From: Aquitalea magnusonii
GTDB lineage: Bacteria > Pseudomonadota > Gammaproteobacteria > Burkholderiales > Chromobacteriaceae
Length of the DNA stretch: 64,000 nt
Direction: 5' to 3'
NCBI RefSeq assembly: GCF_002217795.2
Contig: NZ_AP018823.1
Location: forward strand, 124,001-188,000
Every line of letters starts with the position of its first letter. Within the stretch, counting starts at the first letter, position 1. Shown piece after piece: positions 57,440-64,000 of this stretch. Under the pieces are notes generated by a model that was given only the letters and a program-made list of their open reading frames with translations, did not search any database and was not told where the DNA came from. Made by a program: the position numbers and the translations under genes.

Positions 57440-57802
57440 ATGGAATGGTTGCACATGGCAAGGTACTGGATGAATGGCGTAGGCATGGCCTGTGCCCTGA
57501 CGGCATCAACTTTGTATGCCACGCCACTGACCCCCGGTCAGCATAATCTGCTGCAGGGATTTCTGATGCGTGGCTGTATCAAGCGCACGCCGGCCTCGGA
57601 TGGAGCCAGCGAGCGCTCGGATGCCCAGATTCAGAAATACTGTCAGTGCGCCAGTGAGCATCTGGCCAACACCTTCACTTCCGAAGAAGTGATGGGTGTG
57701 CTGACCGGGCAGATCCGCAAGGGCGACCCGCGCGGCAAAAAACGCCTGGCCGAAGCCTCCGCTGCTTGCAGTCATCATCTGGAGGCCAGCGCCGCCGATT
57801 GA
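57440..57802 (+). CDS. Small secreted protein with conserved-looking cysteines, unknown function
   Basis: A 120-residue (or 115 from the ATG at 57455) protein with a signal peptide (NGVGMACALTASTLYA). The mature part carries four cysteines: MRGCIKR, KYCQCASEHL and AACSHHLE, and a helical segment (FTSEEVMGVLTGQIRKGDPRGKKRLAEA). No family is recognised. It sits between hom and thrC on the same strand, 36 and 67 bases away, so it may be cotranscribed, but a threonine role is not implied. Two disulfides in the periplasm are plausible. Confidence 0.65.
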   Translation: MEWLHMARYWMNGVGMACALTASTLYATPLTPGQHNLLQGFLMRGCIKRTPASDGASERSDAQIQKYCQCASEHLANTFTSEEVMGVLTGQIRKGDPRGKKRLAEASAACSHHLEASAAD

Positions 57803-57869
57803 CACCTATCAGTCCGCGACCATCCTTCTGGCACCGTCTTCCGCATTCGTACAGGTTGAATCACATCAC

Positions 57870-59279
57870 ATGAAGTACATCAGCACACGTGGCGGCATGC
57901 AGCCGCAAAGTTTCAGCGACATCCTGCTCATGGGTCTGGCTCCCGATGGCGGCCTGGCGCTGCCGGAAAGCTACCCGCAGATCAGCCGCAGCCAGCTGGA
58001 CGCCTGGCGCGGTCTGTCCTATGCCGAACTGGCGTTTGAAATCATCCGCCTGTTTGCCACCGATATTCCCGAGGCCGACCTCAAGGACATCGTCAGCCGC
58101 ACCTACACCGCAGCCGTGTTTGGCAGCGAAGCCATCACCCCGGTCAAGCGCCTGTCCGATGGCCTGGTGATTCTGGAACTGTCCAATGGCCCGACGCTGG
58201 CCTTCAAGGACATGGCCATGCAGTTGCTGGGCAATCTCTTCGAATACGTGCTGGGCAAAAAAGGCCAGTCGCTCAATATCCTTGGTGCCACTTCTGGTGA
58301 CACCGGCAGCGCTGCCGAATATGCGATGCGCGGCAAGCAGGGCATCAGCGTGTTCATGCTCAGCCCGGACGGCCTGATGAGCCCCTTCCAGCGCGCGCAG
58401 ATGTTCAGCCTGCAAGATGCCAACATTCACAACATCGCCATCAAGGGCATGTTTGATGACTGTCAGGACATCGTGAAAGCAGTGCAGAACGACCACGCCT
58501 TCAAGGCCAAGTACCAGATCGGCACCGTCAACTCCATCAATTGGGCCCGCGTGGTGGCGCAGGTGGTGTACTACTTCAAGGGTTATTTCAACGCCACCAG
58601 CAGCAATGACGAACAAGTCAGCTTCTGCGTGCCGTCGGGTAACTTCGGCAATGTCTGCGCCGGTCATATCGCGCGCCAGATGGGCCTGCCGGTGCAGCGC
58701 CTGATCGTGGCCACCAATGAAAACGACGTACTGGACGAATTCTTCCGCACCGGTGCTTACCGTCCGCGCGGCACGGCCAATACCTATGTCACCTCCAGCC
58801 CGTCCATGGACATCTCCAAGGCCTCCAACTTCGAACGCTTTGTGTTCGATCTGGTGGGGCGCGACGGTGCTGCGGTGAAGGCATTGTGGGCCGATGTAGA
58901 CGCCGGCAAGGGCTTTGATCTGTCGGCCAAGCTGGCCGAGGCAGCGGACAAGTTCGGTTTTGTTTCCGGCAAGAGCAGCCATGCCGACCGTCTGGCCACC
59001 ATCCGTGCGGTGGACGCAACCGATGGCGTGGTGGTGGATACGCACACCGCCGATGGCATCAAGGTGGCACGTGAGCTGCGTTTGCCGGGTGAAACCGTGG
59101 TCTGCCTGGAAACCGCGCTGCCGGCCAAGTTTGCCGATACCATCCGCGAAGCACTGGACCGTGACCCGCCGCGCCCCGCCGGCTTTGATGGCCTGGAAGA
59201 CCTGCCGCAAAAAGTGGTGGTGTTCGATGCCGATGCTGCCAAGGTCAAGGCCTTTGTCGAACAGACACTGGCGCAGTAA
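57870..59279 (+). CDS. thrC: Threonine synthase
   Basis: A 469-residue PLP enzyme converting O-phosphohomoserine to threonine, of the long fungal/proteobacterial type. It starts MKYISTRGGMQPQSFSDILLMGLAPDGGL. The PLP lysine is in GPTLAFKDMAMQLLGN, the phosphate loop is in LGATSGDTGSAAEYAM, and VPSGNFGNVCAGHIARQMGLP follows. It completes hom-thrC and ends in a strong terminator. Confidence 0.96.
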   Translation: MKYISTRGGMQPQSFSDILLMGLAPDGGLALPESYPQISRSQLDAWRGLSYAELAFEIIRLFATDIPEADLKDIVSRTYTAAVFGSEAITPVKRLSDGLVILELSNGPTLAFKDMAMQLLGNLFEYVLGKKGQSLNILGATSGDTGSAAEYAMRGKQGISVFMLSPDGLMSPFQRAQMFSLQDANIHNIAIKGMFDDCQDIVKAVQNDHAFKAKYQIGTVNSINWARVVAQVVYYFKGYFNATSSNDEQVSFCVPSGNFGNVCAGHIARQMGLPVQRLIVATNENDVLDEFFRTGAYRPRGTANTYVTSSPSMDISKASNFERFVFDLVGRDGAAVKALWADVDAGKGFDLSAKLAEAADKFGFVSGKSSHADRLATIRAVDATDGVVVDTHTADGIKVARELRLPGETVVCLETALPAKFADTIREALDRDPPRPAGFDGLEDLPQKVVVFDADAAKVKAFVEQTLAQ

Positions 59280-59294
59280 GCGCCGGTGTTGTTG

Positions 59295-59324
59295 AAAAAA
59301 CAGGCCCGTGTGGCCTGTTTTTTT
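59295..59324 (+). terminator. Terminator of thrC
   Basis: AAAAAACAGGCC (59295-59306) pairs with GGCCTGTTTTTT (59312-59323) around a five-base loop. It contains both A and T runs and lies 15 bases past the stop. Confidence 0.9.
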
Positions 59325-59452
59325 ATCTGGAGCAGCAACTGTCGGCGGATTTCGCACTCAGAATGCTGTGATTGCAAGGCTGGCAGGTCTGGCAGTCACC
59401 GCATGGGCCGGTAGCGATACGCAGGCAGGATCGTAGCGGATACAATGGCAGG

Positions 59453-60127
59453 ATGAAATTCTCCCCACTGATGTTGGCCTGGCTGCTGCCCGGCCTGGCG
59501 CAGGCCGCCGCCAGCCAGGATATGGCCGCGCTGGAAAAACTGGCCGACCGCTTCATGCAGCAGGAAATGGCCCCGCGTCAGGCTACCTACAAGCTGGGCA
59601 AACTGGATCGGCGGCTGGTGTTGTCCGCCTGCGCATCGCCGCGGGTGGACTGGTCCAATACGGCACAGACCACGGGCAATACGGCGCTGGTGATTGTCTG
59701 TCCGGATAGCGGCTGGAGCATACGCCTGCCGGTCAGCATCAACGAAAAACAACTGGGTGTGGTACTGACTCGTTCGGTGAGTGCCGGTGAAGTGCTGCAG
59801 CAGGGGGATGTCAAGCTGGTGGAGGTGGCCAATCCTGCCATGGCGCGCAATGTGCTCAGCAATCTTGACCTTGCCGTTGGCCAAAGCATGCGCAGCGGAG
59901 CGCCGGCAGGCAGTTGGCTGCGCAGTTTCATGGTGCATGCGCCATATCTGGTGCGCGCCGGCCAGCCGGTCAAGGTGGAAGCCGGTGGTGAAGGCTTCCG
60001 CGTCTTGTCCGAGGGCATTGCCAATGGCAATGCGGCGATAGGGGATGCTGTCTCCGTCAGGCTAAATAGCGGGAGGGTGATTCGCGGCGTGGTGCTGCCG
60101 GATGGCACCGTCAGCCTGAGTTATTGA
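59453..60127 (+). CDS. flgA: Flagellar P-ring assembly chaperone FlgA
   Basis: A 224-residue periplasmic chaperone for the P-ring protein FlgI. A signal peptide of about 19 residues ends AQA before ASQDM. The SAF-like domain and the conserved tail are visible: GVVLTRSVSAGEVLQQGDVKLVEV, SMRSGAPAGSWLRSFMVHAPYLVRAGQPVKVEAGGEGFRVLSEGIANGNAAIGDAVSVRLNSGRVIRGVV. The ATG at 59453 directly follows GGCAGG. flgM and flgN follow, the enteric flgAMN order. TACAAT at about 59440 may be a -10 box. Confidence 0.93.
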   Translation: MKFSPLMLAWLLPGLAQAAASQDMAALEKLADRFMQQEMAPRQATYKLGKLDRRLVLSACASPRVDWSNTAQTTGNTALVIVCPDSGWSIRLPVSINEKQLGVVLTRSVSAGEVLQQGDVKLVEVANPAMARNVLSNLDLAVGQSMRSGAPAGSWLRSFMVHAPYLVRAGQPVKVEAGGEGFRVLSEGIANGNAAIGDAVSVRLNSGRVIRGVVLPDGTVSLSY

Positions 60128-60135
60128 TAAATATT

Positions 60136-60162
60136 TCAAGAGTTTGCTTTTTCAGCCGATAA
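60136..60162 (+). promoter_or_regulatory. Sigma-28 (FliA) promoter of flgM
   Basis: TCAA-N15-GCCGATAA: the -10 octamer is a perfect match to the FliA consensus and the -35 (TAAA consensus) has one mismatch at correct spacing. It lies between flgA and flgM, where Salmonella and E. coli have the class 3 flgM promoter. Confidence 0.85.
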
Positions 60163-60197
60163 TAGAGAAACCCCTAGCTAGTTTGGAAGGCCTCGCC

Positions 60198-60497
60198 ATG
60201 AAAATCGACAACTCGGGTAGTGCCGTTGCTGCCTATAGCGGCCAGAGCAAGCTGGCCCGGCGTGATGCCGGCACACAGGCTACTGCTGTCGGCTCCACCC
60301 CGACCGATAGCGTGAAAATCAACCCGCTGGCCAGCAGCATCAGTGCGCTGGAAGCCCAGGCAGACACCGCACCGGCTTTTGATGCGGCCAAAGTGGATGC
60401 CATCAAGAACGCTATCGCATCCGGCAGCTTCTCGGTTAACCCGGAGAAGATTGCCGACAGCCTGATTGCGTCTACGCAAGAGCTGCTGAATCAGTAA
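60198..60497 (+). CDS. flgM: Anti-sigma-28 factor FlgM
   Basis: A 99-residue inhibitor that holds FliA until the hook is complete and is then exported. The N-terminal half is disordered-looking (polar Gly/Ser/Ala), and the C-terminal FliA-binding helices are present (VDAIKNAIASGSFSVNPEKIADSLIASTQELL). GGAAGG lies just before the ATG. A sigma-28 promoter directly upstream gives the usual feedback arrangement. Confidence 0.93.
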   Translation: MKIDNSGSAVAAYSGQSKLARRDAGTQATAVGSTPTDSVKINPLASSISALEAQADTAPAFDAAKVDAIKNAIASGSFSVNPEKIADSLIASTQELLNQ

Positions 60498-60522
60498 CTG
60501 TTGGCACGATGGTCAAGCTGCA

Positions 60523-60987
60523 ATGACGCAAGAACAAGGTTTTGCCGATCTGTGCCGGGCCGAGGCTGCGCAAGTGGCCCGTCTGGTGGAGCTGCTGCAA
60601 CAGGAGCAGCAGGTGATGATTGCCGGCCAGGTACACCTGCTGGAGGACCTGGCTGACAGCAAGAGCAAGGTGCTGGACGAACTGGCCATGCACTCGCAGT
60701 CTCGCGCCAGGCTGATGAAGTCGCTGGGCTTGTCCGACAGCGATACCGTGTACATCTGGCTGGCCGACAAGCCCGAAGAACGCCAGGCCTGGCTGGCACT
60801 GGAAGATCTCATCCATCGTGCCCAGGGCATCAATCAGCTCAATGGCAGTTTTATCGAACAGCAACTGGGGCAGGTGGAAGAATCACTGGCCGTATTGCGT
60901 CAGGCCGCTGCCGCCACCCTCAGTTACGACCGTGGCGGCCAGCAGCCGCAGCCGGTTGGCGGACGCCGCTTTCTGGGTTCTGCCTGA
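60523..60987 (+). CDS. flgN: Flagellar export chaperone FlgN
   Basis: A 154-residue helical chaperone for the hook-filament junction proteins FlgK and FlgL. The sequence is a long coiled coil (LVELLQQEQQVMIAGQVHLLEDLADSKSKVLDELAMHSQSRARLMKSLG). The conserved asparagine-rich turn follows, INQLNGSFIEQQLGQVEESLAVLRQA. The tail ends with GRRFLGSA. It follows flgM by 25 bases. Confidence 0.9.
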   Translation: MTQEQGFADLCRAEAAQVARLVELLQQEQQVMIAGQVHLLEDLADSKSKVLDELAMHSQSRARLMKSLGLSDSDTVYIWLADKPEERQAWLALEDLIHRAQGINQLNGSFIEQQLGQVEESLAVLRQAAAATLSYDRGGQQPQPVGGRRFLGSA

Positions 60988-61095
60988 TCCGTATTTTCCC
61001 CTGCACGTCGCTCGGCAGATGCGATGTGGTGGGCGTACCTGCCCCTTTGTGGTATCTTCGCCACTGGGCCTGAGCAAACCACCATCCATAATCTG

Positions 61096-62016
61096 ATGAC
61101 CCTGATTTCCCTGATATTTGCGCTGGCACTTGAACAGCTGCGCCCCCTGGGCAACCGTAACCGCGTCTGGCATATATTTACCCGCTATGCCAATCACCTG
61201 GAACGCAATCTGAATGCCGGTGCCAACCGGCACGGCGTCTTTGCGTGGATGCTGGCCATCCTGCCGCCGGTGCTGCTGAGCCTGGGCGTGTACTACGCCC
61301 TTTATGCAGCCAATCCGCTGCTGGCCATTCTGTGGAATGTGCTGGTGCTGTATCTCACCATGGGGTTCCGCCATTTCTCCAGTGCCTTTTCCGAGATTTC
61401 GCTGGCGCTGGCTGAAGGGCGTGATCTGGACGCACGCCTTGCACTGTCGCGCTGGACTGGCCAACCGGCTGCTGAGTTGTCGGTGGGCGAGATTTCCCGG
61501 CTGGCGATCGAGCAAGGCGTAGTGGACAGTTACCGTCATGTCTTCGGCACCATGTTCTGGTTTGTGCTGTTGCCTGGTCCGTCCGGTGCCTTGCTGTACC
61601 GTCTGTGCAGCATGCTGGGGCAGAAGTGGGGGAGCCGTCAGGCAGAAGAAGACCGGTTTGGCCGCTTTGCCGGCAGTGCCGCAGCCTGGCTGGACTGGTT
61701 GCCGGTACGCCTCACCGCTGCCAGTTTTGCGGTGATGGGTGACTTCGAAGATGCTGTTTACTGTTGGCGCTCCCAGGCCAGAACCTGGGGTAACTACGCC
61801 AATGGCATTCTTCTGGCCTCGGCAGCAGGTGCGCTGGGGGTCAAGCTGGGCGATCCGCTCAGACAGGATTACTCCATCAAGTTCCGGCCCGAACTGGGCC
61901 TGGGTGACGAGGCTGATCCGGCCTTTCTGAAAAGTGCCGTCGGACTGGTCTGGCGTTCAGCCTTGCTATGGCTGTTTGTCGTCCTGTTGCTCAGTATCGC
62001 CAACCACATGGCCTGA
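61096..62016 (+). CDS. CobD/CbiB-family membrane protein (AmpE-like)
   Basis: A 306-residue inner-membrane protein. It starts MTLISLIFALALEQLRPLGNRN and shows a CobD/CbiB-like fold: LLSLGVYYALYAANPLLAILWNVLVLYLTMGFRHFS, and VDSYRHVFGTMFWFVLLPGPSGALLYRL. Four to five membrane helices are likely. Stand-alone copies in betaproteobacteria resemble AmpE and usually lie outside cobalamin loci. No cobalamin genes are visible here, so a B12 role is doubtful. The ATG at 61096 has no clear ribosome-binding site. Confidence 0.78.
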   Translation: MTLISLIFALALEQLRPLGNRNRVWHIFTRYANHLERNLNAGANRHGVFAWMLAILPPVLLSLGVYYALYAANPLLAILWNVLVLYLTMGFRHFSSAFSEISLALAEGRDLDARLALSRWTGQPAAELSVGEISRLAIEQGVVDSYRHVFGTMFWFVLLPGPSGALLYRLCSMLGQKWGSRQAEEDRFGRFAGSAAAWLDWLPVRLTAASFAVMGDFEDAVYCWRSQARTWGNYANGILLASAAGALGVKLGDPLRQDYSIKFRPELGLGDEADPAFLKSAVGLVWRSALLWLFVVLLLSIANHMA

Positions 62017-62138
62017 TGCCTGCCTACCGCCGCCCCTGATGGGCGGCGTTGCCATTTTGGCCTGGCCATGTTCATGAACAAGGGGGATGCGTCGCATGCT
62101 GCGATGATATCGCCCAATCGAATTGCAGGAGCACACAC

Positions 62139-63551
62139 ATGCTGTTTTCCGAACTCGGGCTGTCGCCCGAGATTCTTCGTGCCATTGAAGAACAGGGTTA
62201 TTCCGAGCCTACGCCCATCCAGGCCAAGGCCATTCCGCTGGTGCTGTCCGGACGCGACTTGCTGGCTGCTGCACAAACCGGCACCGGCAAGACAGCGGCA
62301 TTCATGCTGCCCATTCTTGAGCGCCTGAAAAAATTCGCCAATACCAGTGTTTCCCCGGCCATGCACCCGGTGCGGGCGCTGGTGCTGTCGCCCACGCGCG
62401 AGCTGGCCGACCAGATTGGCGTGAATGTAAAAACCTATACCAAGTATTTGCCGCTGCGAGCCACCACCGTGTTTGGCGGCATGAATATGGACCCGCAGAC
62501 TGCCGAGCTGCGGCGTGGCATGGAAGTGGTGATTGCCACGCCGGGCCGTTTGCTGGACCACATCCAGCAAAAAAGCATCCAGCTAAACAAGGTGGAAGTG
62601 CTGGTGCTGGACGAGGCCGACCGCATGCTGGACATGGGCTTCATCCAGGATATCCGCAAGATCATGAGCCTGCTGCCCAAGGAAAGGCAGACCCTGCTGT
62701 TCTCGGCCACCTTTGCACCGGAAATCAAGCGTCTGGCCGCCGACTTCATGAAAGACCCGCAAACCGTGGAAGTGGCGCGGCAAAATGCCACCAATGAACA
62801 CGTTGAGCAACTGGTGTATTCCGTCGATGCTGGTCGCAAGCGCTATTTGCTGAGCCATCTGATCAAGAGCCGTGACATGAGCCAGGTCATCGTGTTCTGC
62901 AAGACCAAGCTGAGCGCTGACCAGTTGGCGCGGGATCTGAAACGTGACGGTCTGGTGGCCGAAGCCATTCATGGTGACAAGGCACAGGCCTCGCGGCTGG
63001 AAATCCTGTCCGCCTTCAAGGAAGGCAATCTGCGGGTGCTGGTAGCCACTGATGTGGCAGCGCGTGGCCTGGATATCAGTGAACTGCCCTTCGTGGTGAA
63101 TTACGAATTGCCCAATTCGCCGGAAGACTATGTGCATCGCATTGGTCGTACCGGTCGTGCCGGTGCCAGCGGGGTGGCCATGTCGCTGATGAGTCCGGCG
63201 GAAACCCGTCAGCATGAGGCCATTGAAAAGCTGACCCGTCAAACGCTGACGCCGCAAGTGGTGTCCGGCTTTGAGCCAGGCTCGGCTGCGCCGCGTGAGG
63301 AATCCTCTCATCGACACGAGCGCGAGCGTGATGCTGGTCGTGATCATGGCCGTTCCGCCCCGCGTGCCCCTGCGCGCGAAACCCTGCGTGATCCGATGTC
63401 GGTACCGGCATCCGCGTTGATGGCGGGCAAGTCTGGCGAAGGCCTGAAAACCATCAAGCCTGCCGGTAGCAGCCGCCGCAGCCGCAAGGCACAGCGCGAG
63501 ATTCCGGCTTTGCTGCTGCCGCCGCGCTACAAGGTGGAAGTCAGCCGCTGA
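62139..63551 (+). CDS. rhlE: DEAD-box RNA helicase RhlE
   Basis: A 470-residue ATP-dependent RNA helicase. It has the Q motif (FSELGLSPEILRAIEEQGYSEPTPIQAKAIP), motif I AQTGTGKTAAF, Ia PTREL, DEAD box VLDEADRM, motif III SAT, and motif VI HRIGRTGRAG. The RhlE-type body is followed by an Arg-rich, low-complexity tail from about residue 385 (RHERERDAGRDHGRSAPRAPAR) likely to bind RNA. GCAGGAGCAC precedes the ATG at 62139. A terminator follows. Confidence 0.93.
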   Translation: MLFSELGLSPEILRAIEEQGYSEPTPIQAKAIPLVLSGRDLLAAAQTGTGKTAAFMLPILERLKKFANTSVSPAMHPVRALVLSPTRELADQIGVNVKTYTKYLPLRATTVFGGMNMDPQTAELRRGMEVVIATPGRLLDHIQQKSIQLNKVEVLVLDEADRMLDMGFIQDIRKIMSLLPKERQTLLFSATFAPEIKRLAADFMKDPQTVEVARQNATNEHVEQLVYSVDAGRKRYLLSHLIKSRDMSQVIVFCKTKLSADQLARDLKRDGLVAEAIHGDKAQASRLEILSAFKEGNLRVLVATDVAARGLDISELPFVVNYELPNSPEDYVHRIGRTGRAGASGVAMSLMSPAETRQHEAIEKLTRQTLTPQVVSGFEPGSAAPREESSHRHERERDAGRDHGRSAPRAPARETLRDPMSVPASALMAGKSGEGLKTIKPAGSSRRSRKAQREIPALLLPPRYKVEVSR

Positions 63552-63576
63552 TCGCCTGACTGCAGTGACACCACAA

Positions 63577-63606
63577 AACCGCCTGTCTTTGGACCGGCGG
63601 TTTTTT
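63577..63606 (+). terminator. Terminator of rhlE
   Basis: AACCGCC (63577-63583) pairs with GGCGGTT (63596-63602) around a 12-base loop, followed by TTTT. Confidence 0.8.
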
Positions 63607-63625
63607 CATGGGGCGGGCTGATATG

Positions 63626-63647
63626 AAAAAAGGCCCCCGCAGGGGCC
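63626..63647 (-). terminator. Terminator of the LutC-like gene
   Basis: On the minus strand GGCCCC pairs with GGGGCC around a short loop and runs into TTTTTT. It lies about 30 bases after the stop of the convergent gene. Confidence 0.8.
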
Positions 63648-63676
63648 CCAAGGAAGCAATGCTCCGTGCGTACAAA

Positions 63677-64000
63677 TCAGACAAATATCACCAGGGCCGC
63701 CATGGCACCGTGCGCACCCATCACCAGGCTTTGTTCGATATCCGCCGTGCGTGAGGAGCCGGAAATGAAGGCACCAAAGCCGTGTTCTGCCACTTCGATA
63801 CGGGCATAGGCATCGCGCATGGTGTCTACCATCGCCTCACGCGGCACTACCAGTACCAGCTTCTGGGTGAGGAAGTAAATCGAGCGGAAACGGTTGTCCG
63901 GATGGCTGACCCACACCGTGGCATTCTCCGCCACCGCCAGTTGGCCTGGGACGATGGCGACGTCGACGTCATGCCAGGCGTGCGGATCATCCACTTCTTC
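63677..64000 (-). CDS. LutC/YkgG-type LUD-domain protein, C-terminal part
   Basis: The visible 107 residues run in frame to the window edge; the start lies beyond 64000. The text matches the end of LUD-domain proteins such as LutC: DVAIVPGQLAVAENATVWVSH, SIYFLTQKLVLVVPREAMV, and FGAFISGSSRTADIEQSLVMGAHGAMA, the family's C-terminal signature. LutC works with LutA and LutB in L-lactate oxidation. Whether lutA and lutB lie next to it cannot be seen. Apparent internal GTG starts are not real starts. Confidence 0.82.
   Translation of the reverse strand, partial: EEVDDPHAWHDVDVAIVPGQLAVAENATVWVSHPDNRFRSIYFLTQKLVLVVPREAMVDTMRDAYARIEVAEHGFGAFISGSSRTADIEQSLVMGAHGAMAALVIFV

Noticed and set aside
59385..59420. 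Sigma-54 promoter before flgA (repeated TGGCA)
   Set aside because: The spacing between the GG and GC pairs is 8-9 bases instead of 10, and no TTGC follows.
61096..62016. Cobalamin biosynthesis gene cobD/cbiB
   Set aside because: Only the family fold is shared; the context lacks every other cobalamin gene, so the specific enzyme name is not used.

Overview
The window is 64 kb of a high-GC Gram-negative chromosome, dense with housekeeping genes and free of prophage, insertion sequences or CRISPR. Gene content and order (rpsU-yqeY-dnaG-rpoD, prmA followed by a DUF3426 zinc-ribbon protein, queA-ubiE-ubiJ-ubiB, flgA-flgM-flgN, a trimeric-type porin, DctB/DctD) point to a betaproteobacterium, most likely Neisseriales/Chromobacteriaceae (Chromobacterium, Aquitalea, Vogesella and relatives). 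This placement is inferred from the genes, not from a 16S gene.

Layout. 1-7.3 kb: 3' part of spoT, thiS-thiG, the macromolecular synthesis operon (rpsU, yqeY, dnaG, rpoD) and a CAT-anticodon tRNA, probably tRNA-Ile2. 7.3-13.5 kb: an acidic amino acid/dicarboxylate symporter behind a sigma-54 promoter, a periplasmic asparaginase, and the DctD/DctB two-component pair likely to drive them. 13.6-19.9 kb: an Aer-like chemoreceptor, lysR divergent from lysA, a structured intergenic segment, a porin and a BON-domain protein. 20-30.8 kb: mltA, an RND efflux pair, a solitary periplasmic binding protein, a GcvA-type regulator divergent from a split chromate transporter, a fatty-acid desaturase and hemE. 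31-37.3 kb: a cluster of DnaA-box-like sequences, then priA, dacB, grxC, secB, an SH3 protein and gpsA. 37.3-42.8 kb (mostly minus): two small proteins, then aroQ-accB-accC-prmA-DUF3426. 43.1-48.1 kb: queA, DUF971, ubiE, a LysE/RhtB exporter, ubiJ, ubiB. 48.2-53.5 kb (minus): a 3-hydroxybutyrate module (sigma-54 activator, GntP-type permease, bdhA, CoA-transferase subunits). 53.6-64 kb: an AhpD-like protein, a Mth938-domain protein, an AlaA-type aminotransferase, hom, a small secreted protein, thrC, flgA-flgM-flgN, a CobD/CbiB-family protein, a RhlE helicase and the 3' part of a LutC-like gene.

No novel defence or biosynthetic system is evident. The richest signals are regulatory. First, the hydroxybutyrate operon has a near-consensus sigma-54 promoter, a consensus IHF site and three GTCTC-N6-GAGAC dyads. 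Second, the symporter gene has its own sigma-54 promoter, and a cognate-looking activator lies downstream. Third, DnaA-box-like sequences with an adjacent AT-rich tract lie in front of priA. Fourth, a strongly folded segment lies between lysA and the porin gene. A Tpx-like peroxiredoxin that has lost its peroxidatic cysteine is the most unusual protein.
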